From positions 186,001 to 250,000 of the forward strand of contig NZ_JBMHHY010000005.1 of NCBI RefSeq assembly GCF_049739465.1: a stretch of 64,000 nucleotides of DNA. The letters run 5' to 3'. Positions within the stretch are counted from its first letter, which is position 1, and the number at the start of each line of letters is the position of its first letter. The position numbers and the translations under genes were made by a program. Under the pieces are notes generated by a model, which made no database searches, was not told the origin of the DNA, and was given only the letters and a program-made list of their open reading frames with translations. Shown here piece by piece: positions 42,350-50,840 of this stretch. Origin of the DNA: Embleya sp049739465. Its GTDB lineage: Bacteria; Actinomycetota; Actinomycetes; Streptomycetales; Streptomycetaceae.

Positions 42350-42428
42350 GACCGGGGGGTGCGCCGAGATTTTTCCGGGGCTTGCGGTGGGTGGGGTGCG
42401 GGCACGGATCGGGTGGGAGGTGGTTCCT

Positions 42429-43277
42429 GTGGTGAGCGATGTCGGAGATTCGGCGGGGATGAGTCGGTTCGATCACATCTACGATCAGCCGGATCCCCGG
42501 GCCTTCTTTCGGGCCCTCGGAGAGTGGGAGTACCAGACACCGCATCATGCGCAGGGGATATTTCGGCGGCTGGTGGCCGTGCGCGACGCGGGCGGCGTGG
42601 TGCTGGATGTCTGTTGTTCGTACGGGATCAACGCGGCGCTGCTCAATCACGACGTGACGCTGGCCGAGTTGTACGAGCGGTATGGGTCGCCCCCGGTCGC
42701 GGCGTTGGACACCGCCGCGTTGATCGAGGCCGATCGCGAGTGGTTCGCGGCTCGGCGGCGGGCCGACGCGGTGCCCGTGGTCGGGCTCGACGTGGCGGGC
42801 AACGCGATCGCCTATGCGCGGGCGGTCGGGCTGCTGGATGCCGGATTCGCGGAGAATCTGGAACTCGCGCCGCCCTCGGCGGAGCTGCTTCGGGCCGCGC
42901 GGTCGGCGCGGCTGATCACCGTCACCGGCGGGGCCAGCTTTTTGTCACCGCGGACCTTTCGGCCGTTCCTGGCCGAGGCGAAGGGGTCGGTCTGGGTGGC
43001 GGCGTTCGTCCTGCGCACCGGGTCCTACCAGGGCATCGCCGACGGGCTGCGGGGACACGGACTGGTCACCGAGAAGGCCGGTACGCGGACCTTCCCACAG
43101 CGCCGCTTCACCAGTGCGCGGGAGCAGCGGTACGCCGTCGACGCGGTGACCGCCGCCGCCGAGGATCCGTGGGGCCGGGAGAGCGCGGGCTACTTCCACA
43201 CCGCGTTGCATCTGTCCCGCTCCCGGGCGGATGCCGAGGCCTTCCCGCTCGACGTGTTGTTGGCAACGCAAGGGTGA
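42429..43277 (+). CDS. SAM-dependent methyltransferase-like protein
   Basis: A 282-residue class I methyltransferase-like protein. The motif I region is VVLDVCCSYGINAALL, where a CCSYG replaces the usual GxGxG loop; later VVGLDVAGNAIAYARAVGL and LITVTGGASFL fit motifs II-IV. The substrate is unknown. GTG 42429 has GGGAGG 8 nt upstream; ATG 42459 gives a 272-residue protein beginning MSRFDHIYDQPDPR and is an equal candidate. Divergent from argJ. Confidence 0.72.
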   Translation: MVSDVGDSAGMSRFDHIYDQPDPRAFFRALGEWEYQTPHHAQGIFRRLVAVRDAGGVVLDVCCSYGINAALLNHDVTLAELYERYGSPPVAALDTAALIEADREWFAARRRADAVPVVGLDVAGNAIAYARAVGLLDAGFAENLELAPPSAELLRAARSARLITVTGGASFLSPRTFRPFLAEAKGSVWVAAFVLRTGSYQGIADGLRGHGLVTEKAGTRTFPQRRFTSAREQRYAVDAVTAAAEDPWGRESAGYFHTALHLSRSRADAEAFPLDVLLATQG

Positions 43278-43295
43278 TCGGTGATCGGTGATCGC

Positions 43296-43928
43296 TCAGA
43301 CGAAACGGATGTGCTTCGCCCCGGTCCAGGCTCGGCGCAGCCGGCCGCGGACCGGGCCGTCGGTGTTCGGCGTCAGGGTCAACCCGGTCGACGCGGCGAT
43401 CCGGTCGGCCACCCGGGCGGTGCCGATCCGGTCGGTGTGGATGTGCTCGGCGAACTCCGGGTCGACCAGGCGTTCCAGGCACAGATCCAGGCGGGACACC
43501 GCGAACGTCTCCCGGCGCAGCGGCGCCTCCTTGCCTGCCACCAGCCGTACCGCCCGCCCGAATCCCCGCTCGCGCAACCGCCGCAACACCGTCTCCCGCT
43601 CGGCGAGCAGCGCGAAGTGCCGGACGTCGTGGCCGCGTTCGCGCAGCCGCCCGACGGTCTCCCGGAAGTAGCCCGGATCGATCACCGTCATCGGCACGAG
43701 CACCGTGCCCTCGTGCCGGGTCAACGCCAGGTCCAGCACCTCGAACACGCCCTGCCGCCAGGCCGGCAGATCCTGGAAGTCGCCGCGCAGCGCCCTCGGC
43801 AACATACGATGCAGGCCGAAGCCGACCTGCTCCGGATCACAGACCACACTGCCCGGCAACCGCCGGTGCAATTCGTGCGCGGTCTGCGTCTTGCCGCCCC
43901 CGAAGGGGCCGTTGATCCACACGAGCAT
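43296..43928 (-). CDS. tmrB: TmrB-like ATP-binding protein (tunicamycin resistance family)
   Basis: A 210-residue P-loop protein: Walker A is GPFGGGKT (residues 7-14). The sequence follows Bacillus TmrB through most of its length: KTQTAHELHRRL, the DPEQVGF segment, VPMTVIDPGYFRE, VxHFALLAERETVLRRLRER, and HIHTDR near the C-terminus. TmrB confers tunicamycin resistance by binding the drug at the membrane; the ligand here is unknown. ATG 43928 lies inside the 3' part of the truncated sigma frame. Confidence 0.8.
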   Translation of the reverse strand: MLVWINGPFGGGKTQTAHELHRRLPGSVVCDPEQVGFGLHRMLPRALRGDFQDLPAWRQGVFEVLDLALTRHEGTVLVPMTVIDPGYFRETVGRLRERGHDVRHFALLAERETVLRRLRERGFGRAVRLVAGKEAPLRRETFAVSRLDLCLERLVDPEFAEHIHTDRIGTARVADRIAASTGLTLTPNTDGPVRGRLRRAWTGAKHIRFV

Positions 43929-44392
43929 GGGACGACCCTAAATGGTCGGCGCCGCAAGGTGAACTCACCAAGTGCGGCAAGCACGTCGGCCTCGCCGATC
44001 GGCGGCCGGGCCCGCGAACGCCCGCCGCCGACCGGAACCCGATCGGCGACGTCCTGGGCGTGGTCGGGGACCGGTGACGGGGTGGGCGGGCGTTCCTTGA
44101 GTGCCTGATAGCGCCGACGGGACCGCCCGCCGTTGGCGGCGGTGTTGCGGGCGATGCCCAGCAGCCACGGCAGCGCGCTGTCCCGGTCCAGGGTGACGGC
44201 GCTTCGGTGGCGCCATGCCTCCAGGAAGACCGCCGAGGTCGGATCCTCGGCCTCGGCCCAGGAACCGGTGCGGCGGGACAGGAAGTTGTAGACAGTGCGG
44301 GAGCTCCGGTCGAAGATGACCCCGAACGCCTCGGGCTCACCTGCGCATGCCCGCTCCCACAACTCGCGATCGCATATCGGGGTGATGGTCAC
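43721..44392 (-). pseudogene. truncated ECF sigma factor
   Basis: From GTG 44392 the frame encodes a clear sigma-70 region 2: LWERACAGEPEAFGVIFDR, TVYNFLSRRTGSWAEAED and SAVFLEAWRHR, then LPWLLGIARNTAAN. After about 140 residues, where region 4 should begin, the sequence loses sigma character and runs on in a shadow frame of the TmrB-like gene to 43721. Region 4, needed for -35 recognition, is therefore missing. Likely a deletion or rearrangement joined a sigma head to tmrB. The start site is weak. Confidence 0.65.
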
Positions 44393-44613
44393 ACCCTGTC
44401 TTGTCCGACGGGCCGTTGCGGGTTCCCGACGACCGTACGACCATCCGGACCCACGATCGGCACGCCGGGGCCGGCGTGGAGTTCGATCTCGAGCGTACTC
44501 GCGACGGCGCCGGCGATCCGGATCAGGTACGGAGAGCCGAACGGCGCTTTTCAGACTTACCGAGCCGACCACAAACCCCGTGTCCCGTCGCCCGCGCACC
44601 CGTTGAACAGCGC

Positions 44614-45075
44614 GTGATCACTCCTCGCACCGCACGCCGCACCGCCGTGGCGGCCCTGTTCCTGACCGCGATCGTGGTACCGGTGGCCCGCGCGGCCACC
44701 ACCACCACGCCGTCCGCACCGGCCGCCGTTCGGCCGGCCGACGTGCTCGAGCCGCCGTTGCCCGTCGAGCAGTTCCCCGCCGAGGTCGGGCAAGCCTGTG
44801 CGATCTGGAAGGACCTGCGCTGGCCGCACGCCGATCGACCCACGGATTATCCGGTGCCGAACACCGATCTGGTGATCCGCGGCAGCAATGTCTACGGCAA
44901 CCGCAGTGGCGACCTGCCGCACAACGGCTTCTACCGCGAATACGACGTCAACCCCCGGCACCACGGCGACCACCGCGACGCCGAGCGGCTGGTCCGGGAT
45001 CCCGGCAACGACACCGTCTGGTACACCGGCGACCACTACGCCAACTTCCGTCGCATCGCCTCGGGTTGTTCCTGA
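44614..45075 (+). CDS. secreted guanyl-specific RNase, RNase Sa/barnase type
   Basis: A 153-residue preprotein: signal peptide about residues 1-28 (TARRTAVAALFLTAIVV ... ARAA), then a ribonuclease N1/T1 domain. The active site matches RNase Sa: catalytic Glu in NGFYREYDV, Arg in the DAERLVRD segment, and His in TGDHYANF. It cleaves RNA after guanosine. No barstar-type inhibitor gene is in the window. GTG 44614 is the best start before the signal peptide although no strong ribosome site is visible. Confidence 0.88.
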   Translation: MITPRTARRTAVAALFLTAIVVPVARAATTTTPSAPAAVRPADVLEPPLPVEQFPAEVGQACAIWKDLRWPHADRPTDYPVPNTDLVIRGSNVYGNRSGDLPHNGFYREYDVNPRHHGDHRDAERLVRDPGNDTVWYTGDHYANFRRIASGCS

Positions 45076-45109
45076 GCACGCCCACCCGGCCGGCGCACAC
45101 TCGCCCCGC

Positions 45110-45814
45110 TCACTCGGGCAGGGCGTCCGCCAGCAACCGGGCCAACAGCGCCAGCACCTCGTCCAGCGGATAGTCGGCCCCGCCGATCGCGTGGTGCAGT
45201 TCGATCCCGTCCACCGCCGCGAACACCAACTCGGCCAATACCCGGCTCTCCCGGCTCGCCCCGGCACCGTCGCCCGTCACCGCGCGCGTGAACGTCTCGA
45301 CGGTCCACGCGTTGAGCCGGGCGAGCCGGGCGCGCAGCGCGTCGTCGGCCAGGGCCAGTGCGGTGATCGCGAAATAGGCCCGGGTCGCGTCCCCGTCCGC
45401 GCACATCCGGGCCACGCTCTCCAGATAGGCCCGCCGCCGCTCGCCCGGGGTCGCCGCCGCGCCCGCGCGCTCGGCGAAGTCCGCCACCGGGTCGGCGTAC
45501 AACATGTCCATCAGCGCCTCGATCAGCCCGTGTCGGGTGCCGAAGTGGTAGGACACCGTGGTCACGTCCACGTGCGCCTCGCGCGCCACCGCGACCAGGG
45601 TCAGCCCCGGCGTCCCGGCGCGCAGCAACACCCGATGTGCGGCGGCCAGGATCGCCCGGGTGGTCGGCTGGTAGTCCGCCGGCCGCCGGTCCAGCGGCGT
45701 GCCCTCGCCCGCCGGTCGGCGAAACACCTCGCGCGGCCGACCCCGGCCGCGCCGGGTGGCCGCCGGTGCGGGGTCGGCCGGCGGCTCGGGGCTCGTCGGT
45801 GGTTCGTCGGCCAT
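45110..45814 (-). CDS. TetR-family regulator
   Basis: About 234 residues from ATG 45814. After a Pro/Arg-rich tail, the helix-turn-helix reads TRAILAAAHRVLLRAG ... LTLVAVAREAHVDVTTVSYHFGTRHGLIEAL, typical of TetR. The remaining helical domain binds an unknown ligand. A longer start at 45862 would read through a paired 11-bp repeat that looks like an operator, favouring 45814. It is divergent from the CocE/NonD-MFS operon and probably controls it. Confidence 0.9.
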   Translation of the reverse strand: MADEPPTSPEPPADPAPAATRRGRGRPREVFRRPAGEGTPLDRRPADYQPTTRAILAAAHRVLLRAGTPGLTLVAVAREAHVDVTTVSYHFGTRHGLIEALMDMLYADPVADFAERAGAAATPGERRRAYLESVARMCADGDATRAYFAITALALADDALRARLARLNAWTVETFTRAVTGDGAGASRESRVLAELVFAAVDGIELHHAIGGADYPLDEVLALLARLLADALPE

Positions 45815-45820
45815 CGCACC

Positions 45821-45853
45821 CCGTCGTGAATCCGTAGCGAATCCGTCGTGAAT
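45821..45853. promoter_or_regulatory. direct-repeat operator candidate
   Basis: CCGTCGTGAAT occurs at 45821-45831 and 45843-45853, exactly 22 bp apart (two helical turns), between the TetR gene and the CocE/NonD operon. This is a plausible TetR autoregulatory site. Confidence 0.5.
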
Positions 45854-45929
45854 TGTTCCCATGCCGGCCCCGTCCCGTCGAGGTTAGCGTCACTCGCGTC
45901 TCCCCGACCGCACGACCCGAGGACGTGGC

Positions 45930-47639
45930 ATGCGTCGACTCACCGCGGACATCACCTGGGCCCTGACCAGGCTCCACCTGGCCGGCAACCGGTATCTGGC
46001 GCTGCCCTTCAAGGAGTTGCCCTCGGCCACCGCCGAACGTTTCCCCCGGGTGGACACCTCACGCGCGACCATGGTCGCGATGCGGGACGGGACCCGGCTG
46101 CGCACCGACGTATACCTGCCCGCGGACCGTACCCGCGCGCCGATCGGCACCCCGGTCCCGGCGATGTTGATCCGGATGCCGTACGGGGTGCGCGAGGCGT
46201 ACGCGTACATGCCGGCCGTCGGCCGCTACTGGGCCCGGCGCGGATATGCCGCCGTGCTCCAGGACGTCCGCGGGCGGTTCGGCTCGGAGGGGGTCTGGAC
46301 GCCGTTCGCGCACGAGGGCGAGGACGGCTGGGACACCATCGACTGGGTGGCCCGGCAGCCGTGGTGCGACGGGCGGGTCGCGATGAGCGGCGAGTCGTAC
46401 TACGCGTTCACCCAGTGGGCCGCGGCGGCCTCCGGGCATCCCGCGCTGGCCTGCGTGGCGCCCGGCGACATGGGGTTGGACCAGTACACGCTGCTCTACG
46501 AGGGCGGCGCGCTGTGCCTGTCGAGTACCGCGCTGTGGGCGTGCGACCAGGCCGGCCGCGGCTACCTCAACCCCTACCGGTTCGACACCCGACATCTGCC
46601 GGTGCGCGACATCGCGGACGCGGCGGGCCTGCCCGCCGAGCACTACCGGGCGATCGTGGACCACCCGGCCCGGGACGACTTCTGGGCCGAGGGGGATCGG
46701 CGCGACCTGCTCGACCGGGTCGAGGTGCCGGTCCTGGTGTGGAGCGGCTGGTACGACAATCTGCTGCCGGGCACCCTCCAGTGCTGGACCGAACTGGAAC
46801 GCCGCCGCCCCGACCTGCGCGACCGCCGCCGACTGGTCCTCGCGCCGACCGATCACGAGACGAGCTGCGACTTCGACGGCCGGGTGGGCCGGATCCCGAT
46901 CCCGGCCGGGCCACGTTCGTGGGACCGGGTCCTGGAGTTCACCGACGCGGTACTGGCCGGCGAGCCGCTCGGGCCGCGCGTCCGGGCGCATGTGACGGGG
47001 GAGGACACGGTCCGGTACGCGGACACCTGGCCGCCGCCGGACGCGGTTCCGCTGCGCCTGTTCCTGCGCGCGGACGGCGAGTTGACGCCGGAGCCGCCGA
47101 CCCCGGACGAGCCGCCGACCGCTTTCGCCTACGACCCCTGCGACCCGGTCGCCGCCTGGGAGGGCCGCGATCCGTGGGCGATGACCACGACGCTCACCGA
47201 CCGCCGGCCGCTGCACGCGCGAGCGGACGTGCTCGTCTACCGCAGCACGCCGCTCCCGGACCCGGTCACCGTCCTGGGCGACGTCCGGGCGAGCGTGTCC
47301 GTGGCCACCGGCGCGCCGGACGCCGATGTCACCGTGACCCTGCTCGACATCTGGCCCGACGGCTACGCACAACTGGTCCAGGAGGGCATCCGCCGACTCT
47401 CGCACCGCGATCCGGCCGCCGCGCCGCGACCCGTCGAACCCGGCCGGGTCTACCGCGCCGAGGTCGAACTCGGCGCCGGCGGACACCGATTCGCCGCCGG
47501 ACACCGGATCGGCGTGGAACTCTCCGGCAGCGCGTTCGACCGCTGGGACCGCAACCCGCACGCCGGCCGACACACCGTGCACCACGACGGCAAGGCTCCC
47601 TCCCACCTGGACCTGCCGATCCTCGGCGGCCGGGGATGA
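45930..47639 (+). CDS. CocE/NonD family hydrolase (X-Pro dipeptidyl-peptidase-like)
   Basis: A 569-residue alpha/beta hydrolase of the CocE/NonD family. The nucleophile is Ser in SGESYYAFTQW (about residue 155); the domain starts with MRDGTRLRTDVYLP and contains VRGRFGSEG. The catalytic histidine is likely in APTDHETS (about 310). A C-terminal jelly-roll domain (about 380-569) is typical. Members cleave esters, amides or X-Pro peptides; no signal peptide is present. Its stop overlaps the MFS gene start. Confidence 0.9.
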   Translation: MRRLTADITWALTRLHLAGNRYLALPFKELPSATAERFPRVDTSRATMVAMRDGTRLRTDVYLPADRTRAPIGTPVPAMLIRMPYGVREAYAYMPAVGRYWARRGYAAVLQDVRGRFGSEGVWTPFAHEGEDGWDTIDWVARQPWCDGRVAMSGESYYAFTQWAAAASGHPALACVAPGDMGLDQYTLLYEGGALCLSSTALWACDQAGRGYLNPYRFDTRHLPVRDIADAAGLPAEHYRAIVDHPARDDFWAEGDRRDLLDRVEVPVLVWSGWYDNLLPGTLQCWTELERRRPDLRDRRRLVLAPTDHETSCDFDGRVGRIPIPAGPRSWDRVLEFTDAVLAGEPLGPRVRAHVTGEDTVRYADTWPPPDAVPLRLFLRADGELTPEPPTPDEPPTAFAYDPCDPVAAWEGRDPWAMTTTLTDRRPLHARADVLVYRSTPLPDPVTVLGDVRASVSVATGAPDADVTVTLLDIWPDGYAQLVQEGIRRLSHRDPAAAPRPVEPGRVYRAEVELGAGGHRFAAGHRIGVELSGSAFDRWDRNPHAGRHTVHHDGKAPSHLDLPILGGRG

Positions 47640-49012
47640 ACCCGCTGCCCAGGCGGGTGCGCTGGGGGTACGGCGGCGGCGAGTGGGCCAACGCGGTGAT
47701 GTGGACGGCGTTCACCACGCTGTTCCTGTACTACCTCACCGACGTGGTCGGCGCCGGGCCCGCGCTCGGCGGCTTCGCGATGATGGTCGGCACCGCGTGG
47801 AACGCGATCCTGCAACCGTGGGTCGGCCTGCGCTCGGACCGACACCGATCCGGGCGCGGCCGGCGCGGCCCGTTCCTGCTCGCGGCGGCGCTGCCGTACG
47901 CGCTGACCTCATGGCTGCTGTTCACCGACTTCGGGCTGACCGGCGCGGCCCGCGCGGTGTACTACCCGGTCGTCGTGCTCGCCTGGTTCACCAGTCTGAC
48001 CGTCTTCTACGTGCCCTATGGCGCACTGGGCGCGGAGCTGAGCACCGACTACGCGGAACGCACCGCGCTGGCCACCGTACGTACCGCGTTCTCCCAACTC
48101 GGCGCGCTGCTCGGGGCGATCGCGCCGCTCGCGTTGCACGGCGTGCTCGGCGACGCGCTCGGCGGCGGCGACCGGGTGGGCTGGTCGGCGGCCGGCGCGG
48201 TCTGCGCACTGTCGGCCACCGGCGGGCTGCTGGTCACCTGGCGTACCTCGCGCGGCTGCGAACCGGTGGTCGTCGAACCCGCCGAGGACGCCCAAGGCCC
48301 GCGCGCGAGCCTGGAGTTGTTGCGCTCGCCCACCCTGCGGCTGCTGCTCGGGGTGCTCGCCTTCGGCTGGGCGCCGCTGGGGGTCACCGGCGCGGTGGCG
48401 ATCTACTTCGCGGTGCACGTGATGGGCTACGCCGAGGGCACCGCGTCGCTGGTGATGCTGACCTGGTTCGTCAGCGGTCTGGTCTGGCTGCCGGTGGTGC
48501 GTCGGGTGGCCGACCGGATCGGGACGTCCCGCACCTACGTGCTGTTCACCAGCGTTTGGGCGGTGCTGCAATGTCTGTTCCTGCTGCCGGGACGCGGCGA
48601 CGACGCGCTGTTCTGGGCGCTGATCCTGCTCGGCTCGGCGGGCAGCATGGCGGTCGCGGTGACCGGGTGGTCGATGCTGGCCGATGTCGCCGACCGAGAG
48701 GAACTGCGTACCGGGCGGCGCTGCGAGGGCGCGGTGTACGGGCTGGCCGCATTCGCCCAGACGGCGGTGGCCGCACTGGTGGTGTGGCTGGTGGGGCTGA
48801 CCCTGGCGGCGGCCGGCTACTCCGGCGGCGACGATCCGGACGCCGGTGCCCGGACCGCGATCCGGGTGCTGATGTCGGTGGGTACGGCGATCTGGCTGCT
48901 CCCGGGCATCTGGTGCGCGGGCCGGATCGCGCTGACTCGCGCCGACCACGCACAGGTCCGCCGGGAACTGGCGAACCGCCACGGCCCGGACGCGAAGGTG
49001 GGCGACCGGTAA
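47636..49012 (+). CDS. MFS transporter, GPH (glycoside-pentoside-hexuronide) type
   Basis: A 458-residue transporter with about 12 membrane helices. N-terminal WGYGGGEWANAVMWTAFTTLFLYYLTDVVG (split here) and the PWVGLRSDRHRSGRGRRGPF loop match the GPH/SLC45-like sugar symporter group. Coupled by an ATGA overlap to the CocE/NonD hydrolase, suggesting uptake of that enzyme's substrate or export of its product. Confidence 0.88.
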   Translation: MNPLPRRVRWGYGGGEWANAVMWTAFTTLFLYYLTDVVGAGPALGGFAMMVGTAWNAILQPWVGLRSDRHRSGRGRRGPFLLAAALPYALTSWLLFTDFGLTGAARAVYYPVVVLAWFTSLTVFYVPYGALGAELSTDYAERTALATVRTAFSQLGALLGAIAPLALHGVLGDALGGGDRVGWSAAGAVCALSATGGLLVTWRTSRGCEPVVVEPAEDAQGPRASLELLRSPTLRLLLGVLAFGWAPLGVTGAVAIYFAVHVMGYAEGTASLVMLTWFVSGLVWLPVVRRVADRIGTSRTYVLFTSVWAVLQCLFLLPGRGDDALFWALILLGSAGSMAVAVTGWSMLADVADREELRTGRRCEGAVYGLAAFAQTAVAALVVWLVGLTLAAAGYSGGDDPDAGARTAIRVLMSVGTAIWLLPGIWCAGRIALTRADHAQVRRELANRHGPDAKVGDR

Positions 49013-49021
49013 CGGAGCCGA

Positions 49022-49061
49022 TCCAGGCGGGAATTCGATACTGATCCACGCGGGAATTCGA
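49022..49061. repeat. short direct repeat between convergent genes
   Basis: TCCAGGCGGGAATTCGA (49022-49038) and TCCACGCGGGAATTCGA (49045-49061), 16 of 17 identical. Function unknown. Confidence 0.8.
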
Positions 49062-49079
49062 CAATGGGTTCGGCGGCGG

Positions 49080-49367
49080 TCAGCCGAGCGCGCCCAAGCC
49101 CTTCTGGAGATCTTCGAGGTTCATCACCGGTTGCATCGTGACCTTGGCACCCAGCGAGAAGAACGGTTCGGCGCACGTCGGCATCTCGGACGAGTCCTGC
49201 ATGTCGAACACGGCCAGACACGAACGCCCGCCTTCCAAGGCGGTGAAGTAGATGGCCTCCGGCTTGAGTTGCTCGACGATGCCCTGGATGGTCTTGGGCA
49301 ACGTACCGTCGGCGATGGCTTGGTTGGCCACCTCGGTATTCATCCGGGCGGTCAGGAGAATGCGCAT
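49080..49367 (-). CDS. small conserved-looking protein, DUF3303-like ferredoxin fold
   Basis: A 95-residue protein starting MRILLTARMN with an alpha/beta pattern: helix TEVANQAIADGTLPKTIQGIVEQL, strand AIYFTALEG and CLAVFDMQD, then MPTCAEPFFSLGAKVTMQPVMNLEDLQ (split). This resembles small dimeric alpha/beta-barrel proteins of actinomycetes. ATG 49367 has an AGGTGAG site 5 nt upstream. Function unknown. Confidence 0.75.
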   Translation of the reverse strand: MRILLTARMNTEVANQAIADGTLPKTIQGIVEQLKPEAIYFTALEGGRSCLAVFDMQDSSEMPTCAEPFFSLGAKVTMQPVMNLEDLQKGLGALG

Positions 49368-49512
49368 CGATCTCACCTGCGTCTCGGTACGGATCGCGCT
49401 CCGCGCTCGCCTCGGGCGCTTCGGAGGGCTCGATCACGTACGTTTCCAGCCTCCTCCGCCGTGCCGGCCCGTGCAAACGCGTATGAACGTGTCGGTCGGG
49501 TATCGAAATGGT

Positions 49513-49806
49513 ATGAACGCGCGTCATCGCGCTCCTTCGAAGCGCCCGCCCGGCAGCGAGGCGGCTCATCCGCGCAGCGACCTCGCCGCGCGTCGGGTGA
49601 TGTCCGCGATCGCGTTGCCGGTCTTCGTGATCGGGTGCGCGGTGTGCGTGGTGGCCGCCGCGGGCGATGTGGCCGAGGTGCGCACGTTCTGGGTGATCGC
49701 GGCGATCGTCTGCGCGGTGACGGCGATCATCGCGTGGATCGACCTGTTGGTGATCGCCCGCCGGATGAGCGCCGAGCGGGGCGGCCCCGCGCGGCACCGG
49801 CGGTGA
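49513..49806 (+). CDS. small membrane protein, two TM helices (DUF6343-like)
   Basis: A 97-residue protein: a basic N-terminal tail containing GSEAAHPRSDLAARR, then two hydrophobic helices (about residues 31-52 and 60-82) and an Arg-rich tail. The pattern is like small Streptomyces membrane proteins of the DUF6343 type, with low certainty. An upstream ATG at 49483 is in frame. Function unknown. Confidence 0.6.
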   Translation: MNARHRAPSKRPPGSEAAHPRSDLAARRVMSAIALPVFVIGCAVCVVAAAGDVAEVRTFWVIAAIVCAVTAIIAWIDLLVIARRMSAERGGPARHRR

Positions 49807-49821
49807 GCGGCGGCGGGTCGC

Positions 49822-50757
49822 TCAGTCGAGCCGCGTGGTCTCGGGAACGTGTGCCGCTACCTCTACCGATACCTCTACTACCTTCTGCACCTCTGCTTCC
49901 GGTGCGGTCGGTGCCGGCTCGCGGTGGGCGTTCTCGGAGCGGGCCGTACCGAGCGCGGCGATGGTGACCAGGACCATGCCCACCAACTGGCCCGCCCCTG
50001 GCACCTGGTGCAGAAAAACCAGGCCGGCCAGCAGGGCCACGGCCGGTTCCAGGCTCATCAGGGTGCCGAACGCGGCGGTGGTCAACCGGCGCAGCGCGAG
50101 GAGTTCGAGGGCGAACGGCAGGATCGGGATCAGCAGCGCCAGCGCCGCCGCCTCCAGCACCACGAGCCAGGTCACGTCCCCCGAGACCACCTGCGGCACA
50201 CCCACCACGGCACTCGCGAGCGTGGCCACCGGGATGGAGAAGGCCAGGCCGTCCAGGCCCGCGAACCGGTCGCCGATCCGCTGGGTGAGCACCACGTATC
50301 CGGCCCAGCCGGACGCGCCGATCAGCGCGAACAGCACGCCGAGCGAATCGATGTCCCCCTGCCACGGGTGGGTGGCCAGGACCACCCCGGCGAACGCGAA
50401 CAGCGGCCAGACCAGCCCCCAGCGATCGCGCCGGCGCAGCACCGCCACGCCCAACGGGCCGAGGAAGGCGATCGCCACCTCGGTGCCGAGGGGGATCCGG
50501 GCGATCGCCTCGAATCCGCCCACCGTCATCACCGCACTGGCCACCCCGAGCGCGGCGGCGGCGCCGAGGTCGGCCCGCGAGCGCCGCCACGGCTTGGGGC
50601 GGACCAGGATCAGGAAGAACAGCGAGGCCCAGCACAGCCGCAGCCACGCGGTCCCCGCCGGGCCGGCCGCGTCGAACAGATGGGTCGACACGGCCGAGCC
50701 GATCTGCACGGTGACGATCGAGCCCAGCGCGAGCAGCGGGGCCGGTGATTTGATCAT
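49822..50757 (-). CDS. EamA/DMT family transporter (RhtA-like)
   Basis: A 311-residue protein with ten membrane helices in two EamA repeats; LGTEVAIAFLGPLGVAV and TTAAFGTLMSLEPAVALLAG mark equivalent positions of the repeats and resemble the threonine/homoserine exporter RhtA. Likely exports amino acids or related metabolites. It is divergent from a LysR gene with a 21-bp inverted repeat between them, a classical regulator/exporter arrangement. Confidence 0.9.
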   Translation of the reverse strand: MIKSPAPLLALGSIVTVQIGSAVSTHLFDAAGPAGTAWLRLCWASLFFLILVRPKPWRRSRADLGAAAALGVASAVMTVGGFEAIARIPLGTEVAIAFLGPLGVAVLRRRDRWGLVWPLFAFAGVVLATHPWQGDIDSLGVLFALIGASGWAGYVVLTQRIGDRFAGLDGLAFSIPVATLASAVVGVPQVVSGDVTWLVVLEAAALALLIPILPFALELLALRRLTTAAFGTLMSLEPAVALLAGLVFLHQVPGAGQLVGMVLVTIAALGTARSENAHREPAPTAPEAEVQKVVEVSVEVAAHVPETTRLD

Positions 50758-50788
50758 GCGCCCATTGCAGGCGAGGACAACAGTCCGC

Positions 50789-50809
50789 GTCCACCGCGGA
50801 TTGGTGGAC
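50789..50809. promoter_or_regulatory. LysR operator candidate
   Basis: An inverted repeat GTCCACC-N7-GGTGGAC (50789-50795 and 50803-50809) lies 32 bp before the lysR-type start in the 83-bp divergent gap. It fits the size of a LysR binding site. Confidence 0.5.
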
Positions 50810-50840
50810 AGACCATCCGCTCGGCGCGGATGATGGGCGG

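Noticed and set aside
47636..49012. GPH transporter as the missing siderophore exporter (PvsC)
   Set aside because: It belongs to the sugar-symporter-like GPH group, is coupled to the CocE/NonD hydrolase and lies outside the iron-box-controlled unit.
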